A stretch of 64,000 bases of DNA from Brachypodius melanocephalos (lineage: Eukaryota; Chordata; Aves; Passeriformes; Pycnonotidae): NCBI GenBank assembly GCA_013398615.1, contig VZSR01003371.1, positions 3,158,530 through 3,222,529 on the forward strand, written 5' to 3'. Shown here in pieces: positions 23,570-35,500 of the stretch. A model generated the notes under the pieces. It ran no database searches. It was not told the DNA's origin and saw only the letters and a list, made by a program, of their open reading frames with translations. The position numbers and the translations under genes are program-made. Numbering within the stretch: position 1 is the stretch's first letter; every line of letters starts with the position of its first letter.

Positions 23570-23848
23570 AGACACTACAAGAGCATGTAGTGACAGGACA
23601 AGGATGAATGGCTTCAAACTGAGAGTAGGTTTAGATTAAATATTAAGGAAAAAATTTACTGTGGAGGTGGTGAAGCATTGGAACATGTTGCCCAGAGAAG
23701 CTGTGGCTGCCCCAGTGTTTAAAGCAAGGTTGGAAGGAGCTCTGGGCAACATAGCCTAGTGGAAGTTGTCTCTGCCCATGGCACGGGGTTGAAACGAGAT
23801 AGTCTTAAAGGTCTCTTCCAACCCAGGCCACTCTGTGATTCTATGATT
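23570..23848 (+). mobile_element. CR1 LINE 3'-end fragment
   Basis: Contains TGTTGCCCAGAGAAGCTGTG, GGTCTCTTCCAACCCAGGCC and the terminal TGTGATTCTATGATT, all typical of the CR1 3' region, sense plus. It is about 280 bp and 5'-truncated. Confidence 0.88.
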
Positions 23849-24814
23849 ATTCTGTTCAGTATCCTGAGTATTTGACTGAAATGAAGAACAGTCACTAGGG
23901 GTTTATGCTGACTCAGGAAGCCCATCCTGGGCTTCTCAGATCCCACTGTTGTGGGGTGTGTTAGTGCAGAAGTGTGGGGTGATAAACCTGTTGTACCCTC
24001 ACAGCAACGGCTGATAGCTTTGGCTTGAAACACATCTTGCAGTGCCTGGAGAAACACAAACATTTCCACTTCTAGATAATGACCTTTCTGTTAGCAATTT
24101 ATCTCAATCTGTTGGTGAGTTACAGCTCCAGTGAAAGCAGAAAATCTTTCATTTATGCTGTGCTGAGCCTTGCCTGTGCACAGAAAATTGGTATTGGACA
24201 TTTTAGAAATGGATCTTTTGTGAATTTCAGCAACAACCAGCTCTGTTTGCAAACAGCTCAAAGTCCTTTTGTACAAGCCTGGTTTTGTCCCATGTCAAAG
24301 CCTCTCCAGGAGCCAATTCTCACCCTCTGTACTTCAGTCCGAAGAGGCGTTTGAACGTGCTTTGAACAGACATTCTGCTTGTCAATCGTTGCCAACTGCA
24401 AGATGTTACCCCCCAACAAAAACCACACTGAGGAGCGGAGCAGCTCAGCCCTTTCAGGCCGTCAGGGTGACTGCATGACTCCGGGTGCTGGATTCTGCAT
24501 CTGAGGCTGAAATTACATGGTAGGAAAATTATATGGTAGCTGAGATAAGAGCTTGCTGTTGACAAAAAGGGAAGAGCCTGCTCTTCACTGCTTTCAGCCA
24601 CTCATCCATACACAGCCTGGGTACAGATTTTATGCTGGTGCTGGCATTCCCATGAGCCTGTGCTGATTCACCTTACCATTTAGGCAAGAAAATGCAGTTT
24701 GTTCTTGCCAGGTGAGTGAGGTTGAACTGGGTCAGCCAAACTTAATATATCTATCTGAAAGGAGAGAGAAATTTTAAAATTTTGTAACTGGCTTAAGCTG
24801 CTCTGGTCTAAGAC

Positions 24815-24904
24815 AGAAACAAACAACCACAAAAACAACCCCCCACAAAACAAAACAAACAAACAAAACCACCAAAAAAACCCCCAAAACAACAAAAAAA
24901 AGAA
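24815..24904. repeat. A/C low-complexity tract
   Basis: About 90 bp made almost only of A and C, with AAAC and AAACC units, flanked by normal sequence. The complement would be a T/G-rich tract. Confidence 0.85.
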
Positions 24905-27229
24905 GCATTCCCACCTTATGGTCCATCGCTTGCCAAGTTTTCCTGCTACTTCTCCAGAGAGCTCTTCTTTCTGAAAGTAAAGCAACCAAAAAAATCAAGG
25001 TCAGTTTACCTTGACCTGTCCTGAGGAAGGCAGCAAGATCAGTCAGTTGGGAGAGGGAAGGCCGTGGGACCATCTTCCAAGCCAGGCTTTATCCAGACTA
25101 AACCAGCTGGAAAAGTGCATTCTAACCTGGGTGAAATCCCGGTGAAGGCACAGCCCCTCTGGGTGGCAGATGTGTTGATCCAATTAACTACTCCTCTCTC
25201 ATTGATTAGGCATGAAACAGCTAAAATCCAAGAGCCATGAAAGTAAAACTTCACCAACACACTGGTGAAAGAAGTGGAAGATTGAGAATTTCCCAAACTC
25301 TCTTCCTGGTTGACAGCAGCACTCCAAGCCTGTCACATCCATGCAATTTACATTCCTGCAACCTAATTTTTTATTCTGCAAACTCCAGTTGGGTGACATT
25401 TCCTCTGAATAACACCTGCATCCCTGCTTGTCTCTGGTTTGATCTGTGGGGTGAAGAATTACTCCGTTTTATTCTGCTTGTGAGAAGGCATCAGCAGGGG
25501 TGCCGGAATGCTGATTACAACATACGCAGCTTTTGGAATGTCTGGATTCTCTTGGAAAAGGGAGGCACTAGGAACGGCCCTGGGGCACAGGGCAGCCACG
25601 AGGTGGCACGCTGGGCTTTCACTGCCGCGCCTCGCTCTTCCAGGAGCAAGTTACTCGGGAAAAGCAGGCAGATCTTCAGTGGAGTTATGTAAAACACCAT
25701 TCCTGTTAACATCCATCCATCATGCAAGAACAGGCTTTGATTTCCACATAAGTGGCTAGTTAGATTCAAAGTTATTGTCATATGACTGAAATAGATCTCT
25801 TATGTCAGTCAGTCAAAACAGAATGGAGGATGTGAGTCATGCTTTGCAAAAAGCAGGAAGTTTGGTTTTGTTGGCACAAATTTTTTAATACAGAGAGAAA
25901 ATTATAGGGCTGTATTGCCATGTTTGTCATAAGGATTCGAGAATAACGTTGTCCATCCCTTGGAGAAATGTTTCCAAAACAAGAAAAATAAGAGCTTTTG
26001 CATTTTGATTATTCATTATTCCTCGGTGCCACGGAATCTAGGAGGAGTCTAGAAGAAAACGTGTACTCTGGTGAAAACTGCCAGATCCTCCCCGAAATAA
26101 AAGGCTGCAATTGGAAGGCTGCTGCTCTGGGGCGGGGGCTGAGAGGGGACAACAGAAAATGAGGTCATGCTTATGGGTGTGAGAGGCACGCTTGCACGGG
26201 CGGTTGTTGTTTTGCCTTAGATGTAATAAACCTTCATGACCCAGCGCAAAGGTAGTAGTGCAAGTCTACTCGTGACATATCCCGATATTGTGGAACATCC
26301 TGGGGTCTGTGGTTATGTCTCTGAGTCCCTCAAATCACCGGTGAGACAAGAGATAAGTTACTGCAAAAAAGCATAGCAAGGAGTTAACTTTTCTTCATTG
26401 TCTAGAAATATAATGGAGTATAAAATTTAACTAAATTTACCCTTCAACGTGACTGTTCAAAACATCACCATGTATGAAAAATGAGTTTAAATGGGGACAG
26501 GTCCAGGGGAGGGCAAGTTAGAGCAGAGAGCCAAATGTGTAAGGAAAGAATAAAAGCCTTTGGCTTGGTTTGCCTACAGAAACAAGGAATGTGATTACTC
26601 TATAAACATATGAATAGATAGACACTCAAGAGAGAGGAGTTATCTAAATAAAGAAAATAGTAGCACAAGACCATATGTGTACAGTAATAAAATGTCATTT
26701 AAGTTACTAAAAATGACATGCTCCATTTGGCACAAGGCACAAGGTAAATTCTTTTGGACTTTGTTATAATGAAGGAAGTCAAAAAACCCAAACAAAGATC
26801 CCTGGAATGCAATTCAGTGGTTGGCTGTGGAGCAGTGTTTGTGACCTGAGTTTGCACACACTTGGTGTTCTAAAAGAGCTGTATTTCCAAATCATCAGAA
26901 AATAAGAGCGCAAGCAGGAAGAAAAAAATTAGGTAGGAAAAAAAAAAAAAGACAATTATAGCTCTTTTTAAAGAATTCATTGGGCGATCAAAGAGCCACA
27001 ATTTCAAAATCAAGAGAGAAAAAACCATTTCGTTTTAGTAATGGACTGGAGAGTGTGAGTAAAATTTAAAAACAAATAGCCAAAATGGAGAAAGCAGGAA
27101 ATAAGAAAGTGTTGGTATAAATGAGAAGCTGTGAGAAGCAGAGCAGTTATTGGAAGTGAAGCACATCAAAGGAAATCCATAACTGGCAAGGCTAAATCCC
27201 TGAAAACCCTAGAAGTGGATGGTACAGGC

Positions 27230-28140
27230 CCATTACTAGATGGACATGATTAAAATGTCAATAACAATGCAGAAGTGTTCATTGAACATTTATGATCTAT
27301 GTTTGTAAAGAAGCAGGAAGATACATGTGTGGGGGAGTCACTTGACAGTGATGTGATTAATTTCAGTGCATTAGTGACCAATGGACCTCTTGTCTTCCAG
27401 GGATATCCGTGGCCCAGGAGGTTGGAAACAGCTGACTGCAGAGACCCCTGGTGTGTTGACGTTCCTCTTTAGTGGACCTTGTTAGACCAGGGCAATTCTA
27501 GGAGGCTAAAAAAGTGCCAGATTGGTGCCTGTCTTCAGGAAGGGAGGCTGCATGATATGAAGTAAATGTAGATTTAATAACATCAGATCTATGGATAATG
27601 TTCTGGATAAATACCAAAAAAGGGTGTTATGTCACTCATTAAGGAATTAGTAATGCTGGTCAGAGGTCTAATAGAAATCTCATTTCATGCTTCTAAAAGA
27701 CAACAAATAATTCAATTTCCTCCGAAAGGTGTAATGAACTTTTAAAAGCATTTTTACTTCGAACTGCACAATATTTTAATTAAACAGGGTAATAAAGCAT
27801 CAGTGAAGAATACATTAAACACTGGTTACAGAGATTATTTTTTTATAAGTGATTATAAATCACTATTGAATAAGGCTACTTCTAATAGGACCCTCCAGGA
27901 TCATATGTGCTGTACTACACACATACATAATCAATATTTTCATTAGTCATTTGGAAGTAAATACAAAATCAGCCCTAATCCAATTTGCAGATGACAGCCT
28001 CATCAGTCAGGTGGTACCATCACGGTGACAAGGACTGTTCTTCAAAATATGGTAAACTGGGTCTGAAAAAAACTGGGGGAAAACTAACCTTGAAGGGGGC
28101 AATTATGTATCATATATATAATTTATATCAAGTATACCAT
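27230..28140 (+). mobile_element. Ancient CR1/L3-like LINE remnant (RT region)
   Basis: Fragments follow the order of the pol gene of old amniote CR1/L3-type LINEs: an AATGCAGAAGTGTTCATTGA segment (about 27269), GTGCCTGTCTTCAGGAAGGG (about 27525), a GACCCTCCAGGATCATATG segment (about 27890), and TTTGCAGATGAC at 27984-27995, which encodes the F-A-D-D reverse-transcriptase catalytic motif. Frames are broken throughout. The family is assigned from remembered sequence style and needs a repeat-library search. Confidence 0.55.
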
Positions 28141-28149
28141 AAAAGGAGA

Positions 28150-28308
28150 CTGACGGAACGACTCGGGTGAGAAGGGACCTCAAAGACCATCTCGTTCCAC
28201 TCCCTGCCATTGGCAAGGACACCTTCCACTAGACCAGGTTCCTCAGAGCCCCATCCAGCCTGGCCTGGAACAATTCCAGGGCCGGGACATCCACACTTTC
28301 CCTGGACA
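28150..28308 (-). mobile_element. CR1-type LINE 3' fragment
   Basis: On the plus strand it shows GAGAAGGGACCTCAAAGACC, CCACTCCCTGCCATTGGC and CCAGCCTGGCCTGGAACA, the reverse complement of a common avian CR1 3' region. It adjoins the older LINE remnant upstream of the EIF2AK3 promoter. Confidence 0.75.
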
Positions 28309-28868
28309 GATCTGAGAATACATGGAGGGAACACAAGCTAAGATATCGCAGAACCTTTCTGGGGCTGCTACGACACCTGGCCAAAGTGCTGGGGCTGCCG
28401 GTCATGGGCCCGTGTGTGCTGGGGTAGGTGGGCACAGAAAGCCCAGAGAAAGGTGGAGTCACCTGGGGTGAGCTCACTTGGGGTCAGCACGGGGCCGATT
28501 TCGGTATCAGGAGTAGGGTTACGTGCACCGCCCAGAACAGCCCGGTGGGTCACCACCGAATGACCGAATGAATTCGGCTGGACAAGACCTCTGAGCTGAC
28601 CGAGTCCCGCCTCTGTCCGAACACTCCCACGCCACTCAGTGCCATTTCCGCTCTCCCCTCGCTGCCCCCGGGCGGTCACTCCCTCACGGCCCGGTTCCCG
28701 CCCGACGAATCCATTCCGCTGCGGGCTAGGGGAGGCCCTTTCTGGGCCCGCCCCCCTCGCCGGGTGGTGCGCGCCGCTGGCCCCGCCCTGCCGGCGCCGA
28801 GGAACAGCCACGTCTCCAGCCCGGCTGAGGAAGGGGCGGGGCCGCACCACCCGCGCGCCAGGCGGCAT

Positions 28869-29064
28869 CCAATCAGCGAGCGCGCCGGTGAATCATGCGC
28901 TCCGCAATTGGCTGGCGCGGCGGGAAAGGAGGGGGAGAGAGCGGCATGGCTCCGATTGGCCCGGCGTGCTCTGTTGACAAACACCCAGCTCCTCCCCGCC
29001 CCCAGCCTCCAGGCACGCCAATCAGAAGGAAGCGACGGGCTGAGCGGCGTGGCGGCGGACCAAT
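28869..29064. promoter_or_regulatory. Five CCAAT boxes (NF-Y type)
   Basis: CCAAT on plus at 28869-28873, 29018-29022 and 29060-29064, and on minus (ATTGG) at 28907-28911 and 28955-28959. Spacings are about 38, 48, 63 and 42 bp. Several have the NF-Y-favoured CCAATCAG or CCAATMR context. Confidence 0.75.
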
Positions 29065-29206
29065 AGAGTGCGTGTCCGCCTCGCAGGGGCGGATGCGCGC
29101 GGGGTGCCGGTACGTGGCGGGCGGGTGTGGCGCGGCGGGCAGGGTTGCGCGCGCGGCGGGCGCCCATTCTGTGGCGGCGACAGCGGGGACAGCGACAGCG
29201 GCGTTC

Positions 29207-29215
29207 ATGTCCTAA
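29207..29215 (+). CDS. Minimal upstream ORF (ATG TCC TAA)
   Basis: A start codon, one serine codon and a stop lie 33 nt ahead of the EIF2AK3 start codon. The context is weak (T at -3, T at +4), so most ribosomes would be expected to scan past it. It matters only if the transcript starts upstream of 29207, which the sequence cannot prove. Confidence 0.4.
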   Translation: MS

Positions 29216-29248
29216 CGGGTGGCAGCGGCGGGCGAGCCGGGGCCCTCC

Positions 29249-29511
29249 ATGCGGGGGCCGCGGGGCCGCAGCGCTCTGGCCGCCTTCGCGTTGCTGGTGC
29301 TGCTGGGGGTGGCGGCGGGCGGCCCGGAGCCGCCGCCGAGCGATGTTGCGGCTGTGGAGGCCGCGTTCGGGCTGGGGGCAGCCGCCGCTCCTGCTGCTTT
29401 GCCCGCTGGTTCCGCGGACGTGACAGTGGAGGACGATGAGGGCGTTGTGGCCCCCGCTGCGCCCGGAGAGCAGGAGGCTGAGGGCAGCGGAGAGGCCCGG
29501 ACCGGCAGCAG
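29249..29511 (+). CDS. EIF2AK3: EIF2AK3 exon 1 (coding part)
   Basis: Encodes residues 1-87 and two bases of Arg-88. It starts MRGPRGRSALAAFALLVLLG, a signal peptide. It then shares AAFGLGAAAAP, VTVED and GEQE with human PERK, with variable low-complexity sequence between. The donor is CAG/GTGAGC. The upstream GTG at 29219 in the same frame was not used because the ATG at 29249 fits the family. Confidence 0.9.
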
Positions 29512-32500
29512 GTGAGCGGGGCAAGGCGGTGACTGGGGTGCGGATCAGTGTCTGGGGCTAAAGGGGAGAGTTCAGTGAATGGGTGAGAGTGCGGGCTCGG
29601 TGTCTGGGGTGAGGGTCGTGCCTGGGACTGGCTGGGGAGAGTGTCGGTGACTGGGATGGCTGTCGGGGACTTGGGTTCCTAAGGGGGATCGGTGGCTAGG
29701 TGACTGGGTGGGGGGTCGGTGTGGGGCGGCTGANNNNNNNNNNNNNNNNNNNNNNNNNNNNNNNNNNNNNNNNNNNNNNNNNNNNNNNNNNNNNNNNNNN
29801 NNNNNNNNNNNNNNNNNNNNNNNNNNNNNNNNNAGGGGCAGGCAGTGACAATCAGGAAAAGGAATTCGGGACCTCACCAGCGCTGAGGTGCTTGTTCTTC
29901 ACGCGGTTGTTAGCAAGGAGAAAGGCTGTCTTAGTTCTTAGACAAACAAGCTGCCGGATGTCGCGCTATATGACATCTGGTCCGTCTGCTTACCCTGGTA
30001 ATACCGCGTCTCGATCCCTTCCTTGCCTTGGTCCAAGTGGCAGTTCTGTGCCTGCGGGAAGGGGACCCTAAAGCATCTGCAGTCTAAACTCTTCCCGATA
30101 CCCGCAGCTCACAGTTGTTCAGAGCGCGCTGTCTCTTTCTGTCATCGTTTTGTGTTAAAGAAGATGCAGTTCCCCCACGCACTTAATTGTCTGTTCGGCA
30201 CAGACACTGGGGTGTGCCTGAGGGGAAGCCAAACATGCAAAGCAAATTGATGAGCAAGTTTCAGAATATAACAAGGGGAAATAAAATACTTAATAACTGC
30301 GTGTGGCAAGAAGCTCCGGCAAAAGGAAGACTTAGATGAATGACTCAAGTGCAGAAATGTTACTGAGCTGATTCCAGTCTGTTTCTGAATTGGCTGAGAA
30401 TGATGAGGTGATAAGCCACAGGCAGAGTTTAAAGGAAAAACAGCATGACTAAATGCCTCCTGTATTTGAAAACATGAAAATGAATAGCCCAAAGCTTGTT
30501 CATAGTATGTTCTTAGTTCCAAGCATTCACTTAAAACAAGAAACTGGCTGATAACTCGGCACCCTGTTTTCTTGGAGGACAATCTCTCCACTTAGCAACA
30601 GGATCATTGTTTTGTGTATCAGGTGATCAAAATACCACCTGGTTTATTGCAATTCTGCTGTATTCAGTTTTTGATAGGACCCTTGTTTATGTAGCCTGGA
30701 AAATTTTTAAAAATACATTTTCTGTTTGCCTTCTAGAGCTAAGTAGAATACACTAAAGATGTTCAATGTAGTAAATTAAGCCTGAGATTAAATGTAGCTG
30801 CTCTGTAATTGATTAGTATGTAGGAACAGATTTGCTGTCATCAAATAAAAATAGAATGGCTGCCTGGCCATAGTGTTTGCCTGCATTTCTTTATTTTTTT
30901 AATTTGTGTTTCTGAGATCTCCACTTATCTCAACTAATTGTTCTTCAGCAACATCCAGGCGATATAGAGGTCAATATAAACTGGGAAAAAAGAAAAAAAC
31001 TAAACCAAAACCCCAACTTGTCTTTGCTGTAAGCAAATGAATATAATCATCTTGGTTTGAAGATTTTTTTTGTTTTTCTAGAAGAAAATAGGAGGGTTAG
31101 TAATTTGTTGTGCTCTTTACGTACAAACATGCAGGGTTTGCTGTTGGAATAGCTGCTTAGAGTTCAAGATTAACAAACAGCCATATTTGCAATGTCCCAA
31201 TGGACTTTTGAGGGTCGAGGTTTTAGGTTTGATGATTCTTTTAAACTGAAACAGGAACGGTGGTAAATGTACCAAGATGACAGTAAGTTCTGCTTTGTTT
31301 TTCTAACAAAAACAACTTACTTGAATAAATGCAAAGTTTGATGCAGTGAAAGGATGTAGGTGAATTACAGAAGTGTTCCTCTGTCCTGTTTACAACTTCT
31401 CTTGCTATCTTAGCCCTTTTGTGTGTAGGTAAATCAAACCTTCAGTTCTGTAAGGTAGAATGGTGCTGTGCTAAGGCCTCTTGATCTCACAACGTGGGCT
31501 GTGTTTATTATGGGACACTAACAAAGCTTTTAAGGCCCAGGACTGGCCTTTGTCAATATACGTGGAAGTTTGCAGTCTGTATTTTGCATAATTTCAAGGG
31601 GGAACATTATCACTGCCCTTGAATAACAAGCTCCTGTCTATGTAAGAAAGAGGTTAGGAACTGGTAAGAAAACATTTTCATTTAGCCATAGAGGCTGTTT
31701 GTAGATGGTTGGGCTCAGGGAAGTGTGTCCAGGTATGCTTTCATAGTGACAAAGTGCAAATAAAATCTAACTATAGTACAACATTAGTTTGCTCTGTGCC
31801 AGCTGCTCCAATAGCTGATATCCCTGTATGCTCCACGAACTGCCCCCTTGCTTTAGTCCTGCTGTTGGCCATCTGTAAGGGCCCAGAAGGGATTTTAGTC
31901 TCCTGCATCCCTTGGTTCACAATATATTCTGGACCAGCAGCTCAAGGCAAGGAGAAGTGCAGGTCTTCATTTTACTGATTTTTTTTTTCAGGTGATGGAT
32001 CCTGGGATTTAAGTGATTGCCTTACTTTGAGTAATTTCTTTCTGTATCTTTTTTGTTCTGGTCCAGAATTGTGGAGATTATTGAATTACGATTTTGGGTA
32101 ATACTTTGTGTTTTCCCTTCTCAGAAGGGAATCTGATTTGGTAGTGTTCTCAGAAAACATGTGAGTTCCTGGAAGCTGGCTGCTTTGGTCAAGGCAGTCT
32201 TTCAGCTTTACCCCAGTCAGGAAGTGATGTTGATAAAACCAGCGACAAGGTGTTGTTTTTCAGAGAATGAAAGAGTTTATCAGATCTAACCAAAATAGAA
32301 ATTGAGTCAGGAATTCCTTTTATTTTCAGTTTGTCAATCAGTTTGCTCAAAGATGCATAAAAAACTACTGTTTTTTCAGTTTAATGTAATGGAATTACAG
32401 GAATTGCGGGCCTGATATCTTGAGCCAGCAAAGGCTGGCAAACAGGTGGCTGAAAGGACTTCCTTTATTCTGGACCTGTGGCTGTATTCTGCTCATGTTC

Positions 32501-35500
32501 CTGAGAATTTGATGTAAGAATTGCCATAAATCACTGCAGTAAACCCACAATGGCATTGCGGGGTGACAAAAAGCAAGTTGCCTGCCTGCTTGTTTTTAAG
32601 CTCTGAAATATTTTCTTGAAGTAGTTGCTTAAATTGTTTTTATCATAATGTGTTAATTTAGTACTTGATTGGACTACCCGAGCAACAGAAAGATCTCTTG
32701 TCACAGCTTTATGCTCCCAGTACACAAAGCTGCAAGCACTGGAATCTCACAGAGAAAGGGAAGGGAAAATCTGACAGTGAGAAAGTGTAACACTAGAGAG
32801 AGTCCTGGGCACAAATTTCAGATCTTACACCAAGCAGAGTTCAAGTGATAGGGTTTTAACTTATTGGAGTCCATCAGAGAAGGGGAGAACAGGTATGAAG
32901 ATGTTAACTCCTAGACAAATAGAGTAAGAAATGAAGGATTTTATCAGAAGAGTAAGGAATTATAGCTTTTTTTTTCCTGGTATATGGTACTGCTGAAGAG
33001 TAAGATGAAGTTGGAACCAGAAATGTGGCTATTTAGTTGAAAATTAATCACTTATTAAAAAAGCAGAGAGAAACTGATTTTTTTGTACACCTGGTCCCAG
33101 TTCTGAAGGTAGCCACACCTAAAATTTAGATATAGTTGAGCTGATGTCTCATGGAAGTATTTGCTCAGTAGGTGAAACAAAGTCCGTGCTACAACTGGGG
33201 ACATACCAAGGGGACAAATCCTGAGTGCTGCTGCACCCAAGAAAAGCCAGGATTTTTACAGTGTGCAGAAGGGGTTGGTTAAACCAGTTCCTCCAAGTGT
33301 GTGCTGCTGGCACAAAGGTTCCCCACACTCCCCTCCTCTTTCCTAATCAGCTAAACTTCACACTGGAGTGTGGTTACAGCGTGATTTGGGTGGCTGGAGG
33401 TCAGGGTGCAGGTACAGATTCCAAAACCACCATCTTGAGTGGCGGTGGAGAGGCTTAAATTGTGAGGTAGCTCCTAGGGAAGACTGAGGTTTGCATCTGG
33501 TGGGGAAAGATAATACAGAAATGTAAGATACAAAGGTATGAAACATTTGTTACTTGAAGGAGAAGTCAAAACAGGAAGAATTAGATAAAGGAAAACAATG
33601 AGAGTACACGGGAAGAAAACATTTCACAGCACGATTTTAGGATTTGTCTTCTCTGCAGTATGGCTGCCAAAATTCCCTTCATTCTAGCTGTATTTCTACC
33701 TCTTTTTATAACCTAGCTGTCAGGAGGATCAACATAAAATTTAAGTAGACCCACTTGGAATAATATTTTTTTATGCAGTGATAGAGGGTTTCAGATAAAT
33801 TGCTTTACCATAAAGCAAACAGATTGTGTTAAATATGTGTCCAAGGCCGTGTGTGAGCACTTGTTTACAGTACTTGAAAATAGTCAATCTCCTGCAATCT
33901 GGTTTATTATTAACCTAGTCTTCATTTCTGTACAGTTGGAAAAAGTGTTTGTAATCAGCTTGTAAAAACTTACATCTTCTACTGTGCAAATATTTGCACA
34001 ATTGGTATTTTTCTAAGAGTTTCTTAAACTTAGCCTTTGGAGGAATGTGATGCTTGGCCACCTTCAGAAGTAGGAACTGCTATGACATTTTTGGAACAGG
34101 TTAAAGATAACTTAATTTTTCTATTTATTATCTGAAATTCCTATTTCTATTAGAAATTTCTATTAGTGGTGTAGTGCTATAAGCATTATAAAATCCTCTA
34201 AATTGTGAGCCGTGTTTTACATGACCTTTGTTAGAGGTGATGTAATGAGCCACTCTCCCTGAACATGTTTTTAGATCATGATTTCAGTTTTTCCCTCCTT
34301 AAAGCAAACTAATAACCCCCTAAACCTGAGTTCTGTTACTACACCATTAACTTTGGACAAGTGAATATATTTGGCCAGAGTTGTACACAACAATTTATTG
34401 TCCCTTATTGTTTAAAGATTAATCTGCATGTCTGTGTGTGCACTACCAGCCCCCCTGGCCTTTCACCCTCACCTGAAACCAGTTAATCTCCCCATCAGTT
34501 TACTTGCACAGTTCCTTATTCTCATTGAAACCAGTGACTATAAAGGTCCTTCCGGGTCACTAGATCCAGCCCCGCTCAGTGCAAGCAGTCTGTAAAGTGA
34601 TCAAGTTGTACTCCCTCTTGCTTTGAAGATTGGTGAGCTGCTGCAAGCCAGACTGACGACACAATCCCAGCTTTTTCAGGTCAGAGAGAAACAATCTTCA
34701 AGGAAAAATAAAGGCCTTTCAGAAATGCCTTGTCAGTGCTTTGTCTCTGATGTGTTGTTTATTTTGTTTGTTTGTTTGTTTTAATGCTGGAGCTCTAACA
34801 CAACCAGAAATGTTTATTGTAATTGTACAGTTCTGTAAGAAACAAGATTTACTGAAATTGAGGAGCTTCAGGCACTGTAGAAATCGGCAGCCCGCCTGCC
34901 ATGGCCCTGTATCCCTAGACATCAGGGTACTTAAAGCCTAAGCTGCAAAAGCCAGTTTGGTTGCTTTGTGGTTTGCAGGCGTTAGAGATTTGTTGTAGTG
35001 CCCTGCATGGGCCTTTGGAGGGACTTGTTTTATGCAGAGTCTTGTGAAATATCCCGGAAGTTCGATGTTTCATCCAGAATCGTTGAAAACTTAGTTGCAA
35101 CTTAGTATTTTTTACATCCTGATTGGCTGGGTTAATAGTTTTGGGTTTAGGTTGTTTTGAAAGGATCTTTTAAAGATCAGTTTGGAAGGGTGCTGGAAGA
35201 AATGGGATCCATACTGTTGGTATAAATATCCTCTGAAAGATGATCTCACTCAGTATTGTAGTGGTAACATCTGCATGCAAGAGCAAAAAGTCAACTGCCT
35301 TCCCCTGAATCTCAACTCTGAAAGTGTCTTACAACATGGAAATTAGTTTATGACATCTAGCCAGAGACTTCAGCTCTTCTACTCTATTGTGGGTTTGGGT
35401 AGAGCTACCCAGTTGAATTGCTTTTCTGCAGAATACAGAGACTTAGCTAAAGGGTTGGAGTTGGATTTTACTGAGCAGAAAAGGCAGCTAATAGGTGAAG

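Larger units (their letters stand above)
22461..28620. other. Intergenic interval between RPIA and EIF2AK3
   Basis: No gene is supported. It holds a CR1 3' end (about 23570-23848), an A/C-rich low-complexity tract (24815-24904), a possible LTR-like stretch (about 25919-26278), an ancient LINE remnant (about 27230-28140) and a second CR1-type fragment (28150-28308). From about 28480 the sequence passes into the EIF2AK3 CpG island. Confidence 0.75.
28620..29248 (+). promoter_or_regulatory. EIF2AK3: EIF2AK3 CpG-island promoter and 5' UTR
   Basis: A dense CpG island just upstream of the PERK start codon. It has no TATA box but five CCAAT boxes (separate entry) and an E2F-like GGCGGGAAA at 28919-28927. 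I looked for the ER-stress element (CCAAT-N9-CCACG) and found no exact copy in either orientation. The transcription start is not determinable from sequence, but probably lies between about 29065 and 29200. Confidence 0.75.

Noticed and set aside
29219..29248. Start of PERK at the upstream in-frame codon at 29219
   Set aside because: It is GTG. The ATG at 29249 gives a proper signal peptide directly.
28620..29248. ER-stress element in the PERK promoter
   Set aside because: The CCAAT boxes were checked for CCACG at the required spacing in both orientations, with no exact match.
28676..29524. A 282-codon minus-strand frame over the EIF2AK3 promoter and exon 1
   Set aside because: A GC-rich CpG island keeps frames open by chance. 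The composition is Arg/Pro/Ala-rich, no family is recognised, and the plus-strand PERK exon explains the conservation.
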